Shown here: in pieces, positions 25,844-34,868 of the stretch
Layout of the letters: the number at the start of each line of letters is the position of its first letter
How positions within the stretch are numbered: the stretch's first letter is position 1
From: Stagnimonas sp.
GTDB lineage: Bacteria > Pseudomonadota > Gammaproteobacteria > Nevskiales > Nevskiaceae
Direction of reading: 5' to 3'
DNA: 34,868 nt
NCBI GenBank assembly: GCA_030652575.1
Contig: JAUSQI010000004.1
Span: forward strand, 1-34,868
The notes under the pieces: generated by a model
The model's input: only the letters and a program-made list of their open reading frames with translations
Databases searched by the model: none
What the model was told of the DNA's origin: nothing
Made by a program: the position numbers and the translations under genes

Positions 25844-28673
25844 AACTGTCTCCTCCCACTTCGCGTTTGCCGTACTTGGCGGGAGACAGCACGCCGAGTG
25901 CCGTCACGCTGCGGGCGATGGAATCATCGTAAAAGCCCTGGCCCACACGCTTGAGGTTGCCCTCATGGGCGGCGATCGCTTTTTCCTCGAACGGCAGGGC
26001 CTGTTCTTCAAGCAAGATGTTGTACTGCTCGATCTCCTCGCCACTCAAGTTGCGCGGGCGCTCCGAGTCGATCAAGGCCTTGGCAAAGGACTGATAAACG
26101 GTGCCCAACTCGTAGCTCGCTGCGGTGGTGATGTCGGCATAGCCGTACGCCCCTGCTTTTTCGAGCGACTGGATCGCGGCTTCGACCGCGGCCTTGCGTT
26201 GCGGCAGGCTGCGCTCGACAGGTGCCGACAGGCGGATGCGCGCGGCATCCTGTGCACTGATGCGGCCCACATCCAGAGCAGCTTGCGCGGCCAGGGATTT
26301 GCTGCGCTCGGTGCGGTTGCGCCCGGCCGCTTCGTCGGCACCGATCAGCTCACGCAGCCAGAACAGGTAGCGATAGCCATCGCCCTGCCCCTTGTAGATG
26401 TCGGCGATGCGGCGTCGTGCATCCACGGCCCGGTCGAGCGGCAAGGGGAAGGCGCCGACATAGAACTCGTAGGCCTTGGTGGCATCGGTCAGCTTGCCCG
26501 CGTCGTCGAACAACTTGGCGGCCTGCCAGGCAGCGTCCTGACGGACTTCGGTCGTCTCGGTGGTTCTAGCTGCAATGCGGCGATAGGCATCGGCTGCCTG
26601 GAAGGGCTTGCTGTCTTTTACATAGGCAATCGCCAGCTTCTTGTCGACGTCAGTCAGCAAGGGGCTGTTGGGATAACGGCTGCGGAACGCCTCCAGCACG
26701 GTTGTGGCTTCACCCCAGGCGGAGAGTCCGATCAGTGCTGCGCCGGCATCGTAGTCAGCGGTCTGGCGGATAGCGGCCTCCGGTGTGACGCGGCCGACAC
26801 GCAGGAAGCCGTCGGCAGCTGCACGCAGGTTGCCTTCGGCGCGTGCGGCTTCGGCCTGTTTGTAGATCGACGCCGCCAGCTGTTCGACCACCTGAGCACG
26901 GTCTGGGTCGTTCACCGGCGTGAGCTTCAGCAAGTCGGCGTAGGCCGCTTCGGCGCGGGGGAAATCCGCCTGCGCGAAGTAGCTGTCGCCCAGCACACCT
27001 TGCACGATACGGCGTTGCTCCGGTGTGGGGGGCGGTATGTAGGTCAGCACGCGCTGTGCGACCTGCACCGACTGCGCATCTTTCAGCTCATAGAGATCCT
27101 GCGCAGCACGGGTGAGCGCGGTGACCGCCTGCGGATGGGTCGGGAAGTTGTCGGCCAGTTTCAGGCTGGCGTCGACCGCCTGCTTGAGAGCGACGGGTCG
27201 TGTAGCTGCCGGCTGCTCCTCGGCATTCTTGTGATACGCCAGCACGGCGGCATAGCCTGCATCCAGAGAGCGGGCGTGCATGTGATAGCCGTAAGCGGTC
27301 TTGCTGAACTCGTTGGCGGCATCGAGCGGCTTGCCGCCGTCTTCCAGAGTCTCAGCCAGCAGATAGTTGATCTCGGGCGCTTTCGCGTCTTCCGGATAAA
27401 TCTCCAGAATGCGGCGATACCAGCCCGCAGCTGCCAGGAACGCCGTGCGTACTTCGGTCTGGTTGACCTGCGGCACTTTTTCGCTCTGCTGCGCCAGAGC
27501 CTGGTAATGCTTGGCCAGATCTTCCAGGTGACCGCGTAGTGCAAGCATCACTTCCGGGCTGGGCGCAACGCCGCCCCAGTAAGGCGTGGCCGGCGCGTAG
27601 GTATTGACGTAGCGTTCCTTTTCGCGGACGACCAGGTCGTTGAAGCCGCCATCGCGATAGACATCGATCACGCGCGCTTGAAACTGCGGCGACGAGGGAT
27701 GACGTGGATGCCGCTCGATGAAGGCTGCGAAAGCGCCGGCAGCGTCGCTGAAGCGGCGCTTGTCCAAAAACATCTCGCCGAGGGCGTTGTAGATCAACGG
27801 GTAGAAGCGCGGCTCCGGGTGGGTCGCGAAATACTGATTGACGGCCGGACCGCCACCCAGAATGGCGAATGCCAGACTGGTCACCCGTAATGAGTCCTTG
27901 GCAAGATCGGCTTTGCCTTTCTCGACTGCCTTCAGCGCGGCATCGACATCCTTGAGTTCGCCCGGCGGCAACTCGCGATCGAGGATGGCGAAGAAGACGG
28001 GCAGGGCATCGTCGAAACGTGATTGTTTGAACAGCGACCAGCCGTACTTGTATTGCGCAGGTTCGAAGAACGGCGTGGCACCGGCGAGATCCATGACGAT
28101 CCGATACTCGCGTTCCGCTTCAGGGTAGTTGCCCAGCCTGAAAAGCAGCTCGGCACGACGGAAGTGCGCGTCGCCGTTGAGCTTCGACGTGGGGAACTGC
28201 GTGTTGAGGAGGGTCAGCGTTTCGACGGCCTTTTCAGGCTTGCCGCTGTTCTGGTAGGCGCGCGCCAGCTGGTAGAGCACGCGGTCGTTGCGCGCTTCGT
28301 CGGGCGACTCTTTCAGCAGCTGCTGATAGGTCAGGATCGAGTCGGCAAGCAGCTTGTCGCTATTGGTGCCGCCGCCGGAGGCATCGTCCGTCTGCACCTG
28401 CAGATCCGCCATGCGCCGCATGGCTTCCTGCCGCACGGTGTCGTCGGGTTCGAGTTCAAGAATGGCGCGGTAGTTTTCCAGCGCTTTTTCAGGGTCGGGT
28501 GCGACAGGATCGGACAGCACGATGGCGAGCTTGTTCTTGTCGGGCTGCTTCTGTTTCGACAGCGTGCCGATGGCGGGACTCTTGTCCTGCGGACGCAGAT
28601 TGGTCTGGCTGCACGCACTCAGCGCAGCGGCGATCAACAGGGCCAGCAGCAGGGAAGGTGCATGGCGTGCCAT
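25827..28673 (-). CDS. Large TPR-repeat lipoprotein
   Basis: 948 residues. The signal peptide ends at a lipobox (LIAAALSAC), after which TPR or TPR-like helical repeats fill nearly the whole protein (for example YREAERE-type units around 140-260 and FPRAEAAYADLLKL around 570). It probably scaffolds other envelope proteins at a membrane face. The ATG at 28673 shares its A with the stop of the upstream gene (TGATG), so translation is coupled. Similar large TPR proteins sit beside ExbB/ExbD/AgmX sets in gliding bacteria and in various gammaproteobacteria; that link is family-level knowledge, not proof of motility. Confidence 0.82.
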   Translation of the reverse strand: MARHAPSLLLALLIAAALSACSQTNLRPQDKSPAIGTLSKQKQPDKNKLAIVLSDPVAPDPEKALENYRAILELEPDDTVRQEAMRRMADLQVQTDDASGGGTNSDKLLADSILTYQQLLKESPDEARNDRVLYQLARAYQNSGKPEKAVETLTLLNTQFPTSKLNGDAHFRRAELLFRLGNYPEAEREYRIVMDLAGATPFFEPAQYKYGWSLFKQSRFDDALPVFFAILDRELPPGELKDVDAALKAVEKGKADLAKDSLRVTSLAFAILGGGPAVNQYFATHPEPRFYPLIYNALGEMFLDKRRFSDAAGAFAAFIERHPRHPSSPQFQARVIDVYRDGGFNDLVVREKERYVNTYAPATPYWGGVAPSPEVMLALRGHLEDLAKHYQALAQQSEKVPQVNQTEVRTAFLAAAGWYRRILEIYPEDAKAPEINYLLAETLEDGGKPLDAANEFSKTAYGYHMHARSLDAGYAAVLAYHKNAEEQPAATRPVALKQAVDASLKLADNFPTHPQAVTALTRAAQDLYELKDAQSVQVAQRVLTYIPPPTPEQRRIVQGVLGDSYFAQADFPRAEAAYADLLKLTPVNDPDRAQVVEQLAASIYKQAEAARAEGNLRAAADGFLRVGRVTPEAAIRQTADYDAGAALIGLSAWGEATTVLEAFRSRYPNSPLLTDVDKKLAIAYVKDSKPFQAADAYRRIAARTTETTEVRQDAAWQAAKLFDDAGKLTDATKAYEFYVGAFPLPLDRAVDARRRIADIYKGQGDGYRYLFWLRELIGADEAAGRNRTERSKSLAAQAALDVGRISAQDAARIRLSAPVERSLPQRKAAVEAAIQSLEKAGAYGYADITTAASYELGTVYQSFAKALIDSERPRNLSGEEIEQYNILLEEQALPFEEKAIAAHEGNLKRVGQGFYDDSIARSVTALGVLSPAKYGKREVGGDSYDTLK

Positions 28674-30970
28674 CAAGGATTCCCCTTCTCGCTCAGACGG
28701 TCTTCATAAATCCGGGCCAGTGCGAATCGTGCTTCCACCAGATATTTCTCGACCAGTTTCTTCTGGCCTGCCAGTTCACGCAGGGCAATTTCCTGCAAGA
28801 CCTGAGCCTGCTCAGCGCCGGAGCTGGCCACCTTGGGGCGTAGCGCAGCGAGCTGCTCTTTGAGATCGGCCGAGCGCTCACGCGCACCATTGAACTTGAG
28901 TGGCGCACCTGCCAGCTGCAGCTGCAACGGCGGAAGGATTTCCGGGGTTGCCGGCACGGCATACGGCGCTGTCAGCTGCACATCCGCCCGCAGTTTGAGC
29001 TTGATCTTCTCTTTTTCGGGTTTGCGCGCGGCTTTGGCGCGCTCGATGCGTTGCTGCACGCTGCTGTCGTCGCTGTTCGCCGGGCGGCTGGCATACAGCG
29101 CGTCCATCTGATCGGTACGGGTTTTCAGCCCATCGAGATTGCGACCGAGAAAGCGGATGTCGCGGTAATTCTTGAGTGCTTCCTGATAGCGGTTCTGTGC
29201 GATCACCGTTTGCAGATAGAAGGTTTCGGGCGCATCGGGCAGGTCGCGCAAACGCCAGTTCCAGCCGGCTTCGGAGTCGATGTCGCGGCGCACGATGGTT
29301 TCCACCATGCGGTTTTCCTTGATGTACTGACTGGCGGTGTCGATGCGCTTGCGGCTTTCTTGCAGCAAACCCACGGCTTTTTCGTAGAACTGCTGGGCTT
29401 CGATGTGTGCGCCGACGCGATCCAGCGCGAACGGGATCGCCAGCATGCCTTCCTGCACCGCGGGGTCCATCGGGTCGCGATTGATCAGCTCGGCCCAGGC
29501 GACCATCGCCCGGCGCAGGTTGGCTTCCTGCTCTTTCTCGATCTTGTCGAGCTTGAAATTGCGCAGACCCACGCGTTTGTAGACATCGGGTTCGAGACGC
29601 GCGGGATTCAGCAGGATGCCCAAGGTCGCTAGCGAGGCCAGCGGATTCACTTCCGCGGGCGTGTCGCCCACATCGGCCTTCTTCTGTTTTTCACCGGCCG
29701 GGGCAAGTTCGGCCCAGCCCATGCCCAGCAGCGCACGATTTGAATACGGGCCTTCGATACGCACACGACCGAAGATCGGTTTGGCGGTGCCGCCCTGCTG
29801 TTTTTCGAGAAAGTGGTAACCCAGGGTCAAATTGGCTTTGTCGCGCAGCGCGAAGGACTCGGTGTCTTTCGGTGCAGCGCGGCCAATTTTGTCGAGCAGT
29901 GTTTCACCTTCGTCGGCACGGTTGGTATTGATGAGCGCAACCGCCAGGTTGTAGCGGGTGTAGGCGGACTGCTGATCGCCGTTCTTCATCTCGGTGAGCA
30001 CTTCAACGGCATCGCCGTAACGACCCTGTGCCATCAGCGTGCGCGACAGCAAATCCTGCCATTGCACGGACAGCGGACTGGGCAGTTTCTCGCGCATCCG
30101 CATCATCGAGTTGGTCGACTCCGCCAGGAAACCGCGCGAATAGAGGAACTCGGAAAGGCGAATGCGCGAACGGCCCAGCGCCATGTTGTCGGTGGTGGTG
30201 AGCGAAAGCTCGCGGTAGAGCTGCTCCGCGCGTGCGCGCATGCCAAAAGCGAGATAGCTTTCAGCCAGGCGCCAGCTGTAATCGGCGGGGAGTTTCTGTG
30301 AATCGTTACCGACCTTCAGTGCCAGCAAGCCTGTAGCCGCCGAAAAATAGCGCTCATCGGCGTTGAGGAAATCCGCTGTTCTCAGATGTGGGTCGTCCTT
30401 GCCGCCGCGTTTGTAGCCTTGCAGCACGACCAGCTTTCCGCCCTTGCCGAAGCGCAGTTCGATCTCGGCTTCCAGCTCGCCTTTTTCGAAAGTGCCTTCA
30501 AAGGTTTCGGTGACGAGGTTGGCTGCTTTGTCGGCTTCGATCGGTTTGCCTTTGAAAGCGACGCGCAGCCGGTGGGTGCCGGACGCGACATTGGCGCGCA
30601 GGATGCGGTGCAGACCATTTTTCAGCAGGCCGCGGGATTCCTGATCGCTGTAGGTGTACTGCACCGGTGCCGCGTTATCGAGAGTAACGATGGCGTCACT
30701 GAGGAATGCGGGGTTGTTCTCGGCGCTGCCGATGTAAACCGACAAGGCGCTGTATTGCGGGTAGGCAAAATCGTCTTCCAGTTTCTGCAGCTCGACGTTG
30801 AGCTCCAGCGCCTGTTCCTTGAGTCCCTGGATTGCGGAATCGAGTGCGATTGCATCCGGCGTGGGCTGCGGCGGTTCAGCCGCGATCGCGCTGCCTGCGC
30901 AGAGCAGAGCGACGGTCAAAATCCTTAAGGGACGCGTAAGCCATCGAATGGCAGTCGGTCTGGAGCGCAT
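28673..30970 (-). CDS. Large exported TPR-like protein
   Basis: 765 residues from ATG 30970, chosen because it is followed by a good signal peptide (LRILTVALLCAGSAIAAEPPQ). The open frame runs to 31060, which would overlap mltD and put 30 extra residues before the signal. Residues about 35-190 form a beta-rich domain (ALSVYIGSAENNP, then RLRVAFKGKP). From about 230 the protein is helical and repeat-like (SWRLAESYLAFGMRARAEQLYREL), with a charged C-terminal region. No lipobox is visible, so it is probably soluble in the periplasm. It is the first gene of the TPR-Exb run and lies 61 bp after mltD, so it may have its own promoter there. Confidence 0.78.
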   Translation of the reverse strand: MRSRPTAIRWLTRPLRILTVALLCAGSAIAAEPPQPTPDAIALDSAIQGLKEQALELNVELQKLEDDFAYPQYSALSVYIGSAENNPAFLSDAIVTLDNAAPVQYTYSDQESRGLLKNGLHRILRANVASGTHRLRVAFKGKPIEADKAANLVTETFEGTFEKGELEAEIELRFGKGGKLVVLQGYKRGGKDDPHLRTADFLNADERYFSAATGLLALKVGNDSQKLPADYSWRLAESYLAFGMRARAEQLYRELSLTTTDNMALGRSRIRLSEFLYSRGFLAESTNSMMRMREKLPSPLSVQWQDLLSRTLMAQGRYGDAVEVLTEMKNGDQQSAYTRYNLAVALINTNRADEGETLLDKIGRAAPKDTESFALRDKANLTLGYHFLEKQQGGTAKPIFGRVRIEGPYSNRALLGMGWAELAPAGEKQKKADVGDTPAEVNPLASLATLGILLNPARLEPDVYKRVGLRNFKLDKIEKEQEANLRRAMVAWAELINRDPMDPAVQEGMLAIPFALDRVGAHIEAQQFYEKAVGLLQESRKRIDTASQYIKENRMVETIVRRDIDSEAGWNWRLRDLPDAPETFYLQTVIAQNRYQEALKNYRDIRFLGRNLDGLKTRTDQMDALYASRPANSDDSSVQQRIERAKAARKPEKEKIKLKLRADVQLTAPYAVPATPEILPPLQLQLAGAPLKFNGARERSADLKEQLAALRPKVASSGAEQAQVLQEIALRELAGQKKLVEKYLVEARFALARIYEDRLSEKGNP

Positions 30971-31031
30971 GAACGGCAGGGAGGAGGGTGCGATGAAACG
31001 GGCGGGGACTATAACAAATGAAAACCGGCTG

Positions 31032-32246
31032 TCAGCCGCAATCGCGGCGGCTGCATTCATTCACTTTGAGTATCTGACCAGCGCGCAATGACGTGCTGCC
31101 GGCATCGGGATTCATGCGCTTGAGCTGTGCCACGCTCATGCCGTGCCGCTTGCCGATGTCGAACAGCGTATCGCCGCGGCGCACTTGATAGTGATCTGGC
31201 TTCATGCGCATGGAGGCGGTTTCCTGCGCGCTGCCGATGCGCAGGTCCCAGTGCATCTGTGCAGGCAGATCCCGGATTTTTTGTGCGGCGATCAAAATGG
31301 AATCAGATGACGCGTTGTCGTTGAATGCCGGCGCCGGGGCTGCAATATGCAAGGCGGCGCTGAGGGGCGTCATGGCTTGCTGCAACAACGCCAATTCGGC
31401 CCTGACGGCAATGGCATCGGCCGGCGGCAACAGCAAAGTCGGCGACTGCGTGGGCGAGTCGGCCGTCCGTAGTGCGGGGTTGAAAACACGCAATACCTCC
31501 TGGTCGACACCGGCAGCAGCCAGCGCGACATGCAAAGGCACTGCGCTGTCGAGCGAGATCAGCTCCGCAACGCCTGATTCGGCAATGGGCGGCAGCGTCA
31601 CGCCATAGCGACCCGGGCTGCGCACGAGTGCTGCGATGGCCAGCAGGCGTGGCACATAGTCCTGTGTGACCGGCGGCAATGGCAGACGCCAGAAATTGCG
31701 GGTGCGGCCATTTTTGATGGCCTGTTTCAGCCGCACGCCGCCCGTGTTGTAAGCGGCCAATGCCAGCGGCCAGTCGCCATACTCGCGGTGCAGTTCACTC
31801 AATAAATGCAGCGCAGCCGTTGTTGACGCGACGGGATCGCGCCGGGCGTCGTAGTTGAGTGCATCCTTGAGGCCATAGGCATCGCCAGTCTTGGGGATGA
31901 ATTGCCACAGGCCGTATGCCGACGAGACCGAAACAGCCTGCGCATTCCAGCTGCTTTCCACGGTCGGCAACAGCGCCAGTTCGGTTGGCAGACGGCGGGT
32001 TTCCGCAGCGTTCAGGATGTACCACAAGAACGGTTCGGCGCGCGCCAGCATCGCGGTGAAGTAGCCGGGGTTGGCGCGGTAGTGCGCGATAAAGCGTTTG
32101 ACCTCGGGGCGATCTTCACCGCCGAGTCTCATGCCAGCCACCAGTCGGGGCCAGATGCTTTCGGTTGTCGGCAGCTCGGCATGCACTTGACCGATGCCGA
32201 GCGAGAGCAGCAATGCCAGCAAACAGTGCTGCAGCTTCGGACTCAT
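31032..32246 (-). CDS. mltD: Membrane-bound lytic murein transglycosylase D type
   Basis: 404 residues. Residues 1-23 are a signal peptide without a lipobox. The lytic transglycosylase domain spans about 70-230, with catalytic Glu97 in LPTVESSWN, then SSAYGLWQFIPKTG and ALAAYNTGG. A single LysM peptidoglycan-binding motif lies at about 350-398 (YQVRRGDTLFDIGKRHGMS). E. coli MltD has two LysM units, so this one is shorter. The ATG overlaps the stop of gloB (ATGA). Confidence 0.92.
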   Translation of the reverse strand: MSPKLQHCLLALLLSLGIGQVHAELPTTESIWPRLVAGMRLGGEDRPEVKRFIAHYRANPGYFTAMLARAEPFLWYILNAAETRRLPTELALLPTVESSWNAQAVSVSSAYGLWQFIPKTGDAYGLKDALNYDARRDPVASTTAALHLLSELHREYGDWPLALAAYNTGGVRLKQAIKNGRTRNFWRLPLPPVTQDYVPRLLAIAALVRSPGRYGVTLPPIAESGVAELISLDSAVPLHVALAAAGVDQEVLRVFNPALRTADSPTQSPTLLLPPADAIAVRAELALLQQAMTPLSAALHIAAPAPAFNDNASSDSILIAAQKIRDLPAQMHWDLRIGSAQETASMRMKPDHYQVRRGDTLFDIGKRHGMSVAQLKRMNPDAGSTSLRAGQILKVNECSRRDCG

Positions 32247-33025
32247 GCGGCGCGAAATCCGTCCTTGGCGCGGCGCACGGCGGCAAACACGTCGGGTGCG
32301 CTGGCTCCGGTCTTGTTGACCGCTTGTGCAATCACGGATTCATCACAGCGTAGGAAAGGATTGTGTCGACGTTCCCAGCCAATCGTAGAGGGCAGCGTGA
32401 TGTGGCCGGCGGCACGGCGTTGTCGTATCGCGTGCAGCGCATCACTCAGGGGCGCCTCGTCTGGCGTCAACGCGGCAGCAAAAGCGATGTTGCCCAAGGT
32501 GTACTCGTGCGCTGCGAACACCTGGGTCTCGACAGGCAATGCAGCCAGTCGCGCCAGTGAGCTCTGAAACTGCAATGGGGTTCCCTCGAACATGCGACCA
32601 CAACCGGCGGAAAACAAAGTATCGCCACAGAACAGCAAGCCAGAGCCGAAGTAACAGATATGCCCGACCGTATGGCCGGGTGTTGTCAAGACCTCCAGGG
32701 TGAGGTCCAGTCCGGGTACCTGCAAAGAGTCGCCATCCTTCACGGCGGTGCCTAGCGCAGGCAGGCGATGGGCATCCTCGGCATGACCAATGACTACGAC
32801 GCCGGGATGCGCATCGACCAGCGCCATGACGCCACCGGTGTGATCGCCGTGGTGGTGGGTCAGCAAGATCGCGGTGAGTTTCAGAGACCTTTCAGAAAGC
32901 CAGGCCAGTACCGGCGCCGCATCTCCGGGGTCGACCATGACGGCATTGCGGCCGTCGTGTATGACCCAGATGTAGTTGTCATCGAAGGCCGGTATGGCAG
33001 TGACTTCGAGCAATGGGCTGACCAT
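32243..33025 (-). CDS. gloB: Hydroxyacylglutathione hydrolase (glyoxalase II)
   Basis: 260 residues, a metallo-beta-lactamase fold enzyme that hydrolyses S-D-lactoylglutathione in methylglyoxal detoxification. The dinuclear metal motif THHHGDH is at 56-62, with further ligands in TPGHTVGH, GDTLFSAGCGR and AAHEYT. The C-terminal helical HAGH domain (about 165-260) carries the substrate-binding basic residues. The start ATG 33025 fits the family N-terminus; an upstream GTG at 33067 would overlap the divergent methyltransferase gene. Confidence 0.95.
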   Translation of the reverse strand: MVSPLLEVTAIPAFDDNYIWVIHDGRNAVMVDPGDAAPVLAWLSERSLKLTAILLTHHHGDHTGGVMALVDAHPGVVVIGHAEDAHRLPALGTAVKDGDSLQVPGLDLTLEVLTTPGHTVGHICYFGSGLLFCGDTLFSAGCGRMFEGTPLQFQSSLARLAALPVETQVFAAHEYTLGNIAFAAALTPDEAPLSDALHAIRQRRAAGHITLPSTIGWERRHNPFLRCDESVIAQAVNKTGASAPDVFAAVRRAKDGFRAA

Positions 33026-33070
33026 GGGAAATATGTGTGGAATGGTTTTTTTTGCTAGGGTTTGCACACG

Positions 33071-33859
33071 ATGCCGACCCCACTAGACCCTCAGAGTATG
33101 TCGCAACTCGGTGCACATGATCCCGTGCGGCGCTGGGCTGCATCGACGCGTGGTCGCAGGCTCACCGCGCTGGAGCATGTGGAGGTTTCCCGGCAGGTGC
33201 CGGAACTGTTCGGTCGGCACTTCCTGCAGATCGGCCACTGGGGCCTGGACAACGATTGGCTCGAAGGCAGCGAGATGCTGCACCGTGCAGTGCTGACCAC
33301 CAGTGCCCAGGCGCAGGCACAACTGCCAGGCCAGGCACGCGTCGATGCGCTCGCCCTGCCGCTCGCCAGCCGCACGGTCGATGCCATCCTGCTGCCGCAC
33401 ACACTGGAGTTCGCCAGTTCGCCGCACACCTTGCTGCGGGAGGTGTCGCGCGTGTTGAGCGAACGTGGCCGCTTGCTGATTCTGGGTTTCAACCCCTGGA
33501 GTCTTCTCGCCATGCGGCGCTGGCTGGGTTTCGCACCGCGTGCCTTGCCGACGGACAGCCATTTCTATTCCGCAGGTCGCGTCAGCGACTGGCTGACCTT
33601 GCTGGATTTCGAGATCACCTCCGTGCGCCGCTTCAGTGCCGGATTTCCCTGGGTGCCACCGCGCAGCAACCTGGAGTTTTTCAGTCCCGCCGCCCTCGTG
33701 CAGCCCATGTCCGAAGGCTATTTGATCGCGGCTAAAAAGCGGGTCACGCCGGTGAATCTCGTCGGCCGCAGCCAGCGCGCGCAGGTCAGGCCCTTGGTGC
33801 CTGTTGCCGTCGCCCATTCGGTGCGTCGCGACGTCGAGCCAGAGTCACCCACCACTTGA
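33071..33859 (+). CDS. yafS: YafS-like class I SAM-dependent methyltransferase
   Basis: 262 residues from ATG 33071 (AGGG about 10 bases upstream). The fold is of the Methyltransf_11 kind: a motif I-like [13 protein letters not shown], then [24 protein letters not shown], then [24 protein letters not shown]. It lies between gloB and rnhA exactly as yafS does in E. coli, which supports the name. The methylated substrate is unknown. It is divergent from gloB and followed by rnhA after 22 bp. Confidence 0.82.
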   Translation: MPTPLDPQSMSQLGAHDPVRRWAASTRGRRLTALEHVEVSRQVPELFGRHFLQIGHWGLDNDWLEGSEMLHRAVLTTSAQAQAQLPGQARVDALALPLASRTVDAILLPHTLEFASSPHTLLREVSRVLSERGRLLILGFNPWSLLAMRRWLGFAPRALPTDSHFYSAGRVSDWLTLLDFEITSVRRFSAGFPWVPPRSNLEFFSPAALVQPMSEGYLIAAKKRVTPVNLVGRSQRAQVRPLVPVAVAHSVRRDVEPESPTT

Positions 33860-33881
33860 TCTGCATCTTGAGTCATTGCAC

Positions 33882-34331
33882 TTGAAGAACGTCGTCATTC
33901 ACACCGACGGCGCCTGCCGCGGCAATCCGGGCCCCGGTGGCTGGGGGGCGCGCCTCGTCTTCGGCGCACATGTGCGCGAACTCTGCGGCGGCGAGCCCGA
34001 TACCACCAACAACCGCATGGAAATGACCGCCGTCATCGAAGCACTGGCAGCGCTCAAGCGTCCCTGCGCGGTGACGCTGTACCTGGACAGCGAATATGTG
34101 CGCAAGGGCAACACCGAATGGATACATGGATGGAAGGCGCGCGGCTGGCGCACCGCCGCCAAGGCACCGGTAAAGAACGTGGACCTCTGGCAAAAGCTTG
34201 ATGCGCTGGTCGAATCCAGCGGTCACCGCATCGACTGGCGCTGGGTCAAGGGGCATGCCGGCGACCCGGGCAACGAACGCGCTGACGGGCTGGCCAACAA
34301 GGGCGTTGAGCGGGCGCTGGGCCGCATTTGA
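33882..34331 (+). CDS. rnhA: Ribonuclease HI
   Basis: 149 residues. It cuts RNA in RNA-DNA hybrids. The four metal-binding carboxylates are visible: Asp9 (HTDGAC), Glu47 (RMEMTAV), Asp69 (LDSEYV) and Asp134 ([10 protein letters not shown]), plus the basic protrusion GWKARGWRT. No ATG fits the N-terminus; TTG 33882 gives the usual start [10 protein letters not shown], and TTG 33876 is an alternative. In many gammaproteobacteria dnaQ follows; here it does not. Confidence 0.94.
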   Translation: MKNVVIHTDGACRGNPGPGGWGARLVFGAHVRELCGGEPDTTNNRMEMTAVIEALAALKRPCAVTLYLDSEYVRKGNTEWIHGWKARGWRTAAKAPVKNVDLWQKLDALVESSGHRIDWRWVKGHAGDPGNERADGLANKGVERALGRI

Positions 34332-34418
34332 CCTGAACGTTTGCAACCGGTTCCGTACGGGCAAACCCTGCACCGTAAGCGTACGTATGATTGGGTGACG
34401 CACCGCGCGCGCGTACTC

Positions 34419-34439
34419 TGTAAAGCCGTTGTAAAGCCG
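34419..34439. repeat. Short direct repeat in the rnhA downstream gap
   Basis: TGTAAAGCCG occurs at 34419-34428 and again at 34430-34439. The gap 34332-34538 shows no gene. It could be a regulator binding site for the efflux gene to the right. Confidence 0.3.
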
Positions 34440-34538
34440 CCGCGTATCACCCTTCATGCCGGGTGAAAAAAGGCGGTGTCCGGCCTGTCTGCTGATACAT
34501 TGGAAGTTTGTATCTTTTTCTAACAAGTCTCCTTCCAG

Positions 34539-34868
34539 ATGGCATCAAAAGCAATTTATACAGTGGTCGCGGTAGCGGGCATTGCTGTGGCGTCAGGCGC
34601 TGCATGGTGGTACCAGAAACCAAAAGCAAATGATGCCTCTGGTGCATCTTCCCAGGCTACCGGGGCTTCGCCCGCCGCAACTGGCCCGTCTGACGGCAGA
34701 CCGCTGTCGGTGGAATTCGCAAAAGTAGAGGTCACCAAAATCACCGACGACACCCAGGCCGTCGGAAGCCTGCGCTCAAGGCGCGGCGTTATCCTGCGGC
34801 CTGAGGTCAGCGGCCGCATCACCCGGCTTAATTTCACCGACGGCCAGCGCGTGCGCAAGGGCCAGGTG
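34539..34868 (+). CDS. RND efflux periplasmic adaptor (membrane fusion protein), N-terminal part
   Basis: The first 110 residues of a gene that runs off the right edge. An N-terminal membrane anchor lies at about 6-22 (IYTVVAVAGIAVASGAAWW), followed by a low-complexity Ala/Ser/Gly linker, then VEFAKVEVTKITDDTQAVGSLR and RPEVSGRITRLNFTDGQRVRKGQV. That last stretch is the lipoyl/barrel-sandwich half-motif of HlyD/AcrA-type adaptors. It would link an inner-membrane RND pump with an outer-membrane channel. The pump gene presumably lies outside the window. Confidence 0.82.
   Translation, partial: MASKAIYTVVAVAGIAVASGAAWWYQKPKANDASGASSQATGASPAATGPSDGRPLSVEFAKVEVTKITDDTQAVGSLRSRRGVILRPEVSGRITRLNFTDGQRVRKGQV

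Noticed and set aside
25464-27539. 691-codon plus-strand frame across the TPR genes
   Set aside because: It is antisense to well-supported TPR proteins with lipoboxes, and has no recognisable domain.
22059-30970. Calling the TPR/Exb/AgmX block a gliding motility operon
   Set aside because: Only general parts (TPR, ExbB, ExbD, AgmX-type domain) are shared; no specific gliding gene is present.
34448-34471. CACCC/GGGTG hairpin followed by an A-run, as a terminator
   Set aside because: The A-run is on the wrong strand for plus-strand termination, and on the minus strand the T-run comes before the stem.

Overview
The window looks like chromosomal DNA of a GC-rich gammaproteobacterium, most likely a Xanthomonadales/Lysobacterales-type or Nevskiales-type lineage. 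The evidence is a ZipA gene (a gammaproteobacterial division protein) between smc and ligA, the mltD-gloB-yafS-rnhA cluster known from gammaproteobacteria, and a hup / tRNA-Val / tRNA-Asp / ppiD block like that of Xanthomonas relatives. The genus cannot be fixed from sequence alone.

Left part (1-9526) is an accessory island. On the minus strand are the N-terminal end of one secreted serine protease (cut by the window edge), a complete paralogue with three Ig-like repeats and a GlyGly-CTERM-like tail, an AT-rich exported protein of unknown function, and a secreted TPR-CHAT caspase-like protease. On the plus strand are a small single-pass membrane protein, convergent with the CHAT gene, and an ECF-like sigma factor, divergent from it. 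A 28-bp bipartite motif, CCTGACAA(A/G), then 11 bases, then A(C/G)CGT followed by three variable bases ending in T, occurs five times. Four copies lie just upstream of the four minus-strand genes and one faces right at 425-452. I saw it nowhere else in the window. It is the best candidate for the promoter read by the neighbouring sigma factor. It would tie two secreted proteases, an exported unknown and a CHAT protease into one regulon. The island is also a decayed tandem duplication: 1176-1369 holds a scrambled remnant of the promoter/CHAT region, and a YafQ-type toxin-antitoxin pair sits between the two copies.

Middle part (9694-21220) is mostly housekeeping: a ceramidase-family membrane hydrolase, queF (queuosine), smc-zipA-ligA with overlapping start/stop codons (chromosome condensation, division, DNA ligation), hup, two tRNAs with a terminator, ppiD (periplasmic chaperone) and a dicarboxylate/amino-acid:cation symporter.

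Right part (21234-33025, minus strand) runs gloB, mltD, two large TPR proteins, a TPR lipoprotein, a small exported protein, exbB, two exbD genes, an AgmX/PglI-type TonB-like protein and fabI. Most neighbours overlap or nearly touch. The TPR plus ExbB/ExbD/ExbD/AgmX set resembles a proton-motive-force-driven envelope machine whose cargo is unknown. The window closes on the plus strand with yafS-like and rnhA genes and the start of an RND-type membrane fusion protein, placed where dnaQ often lies.
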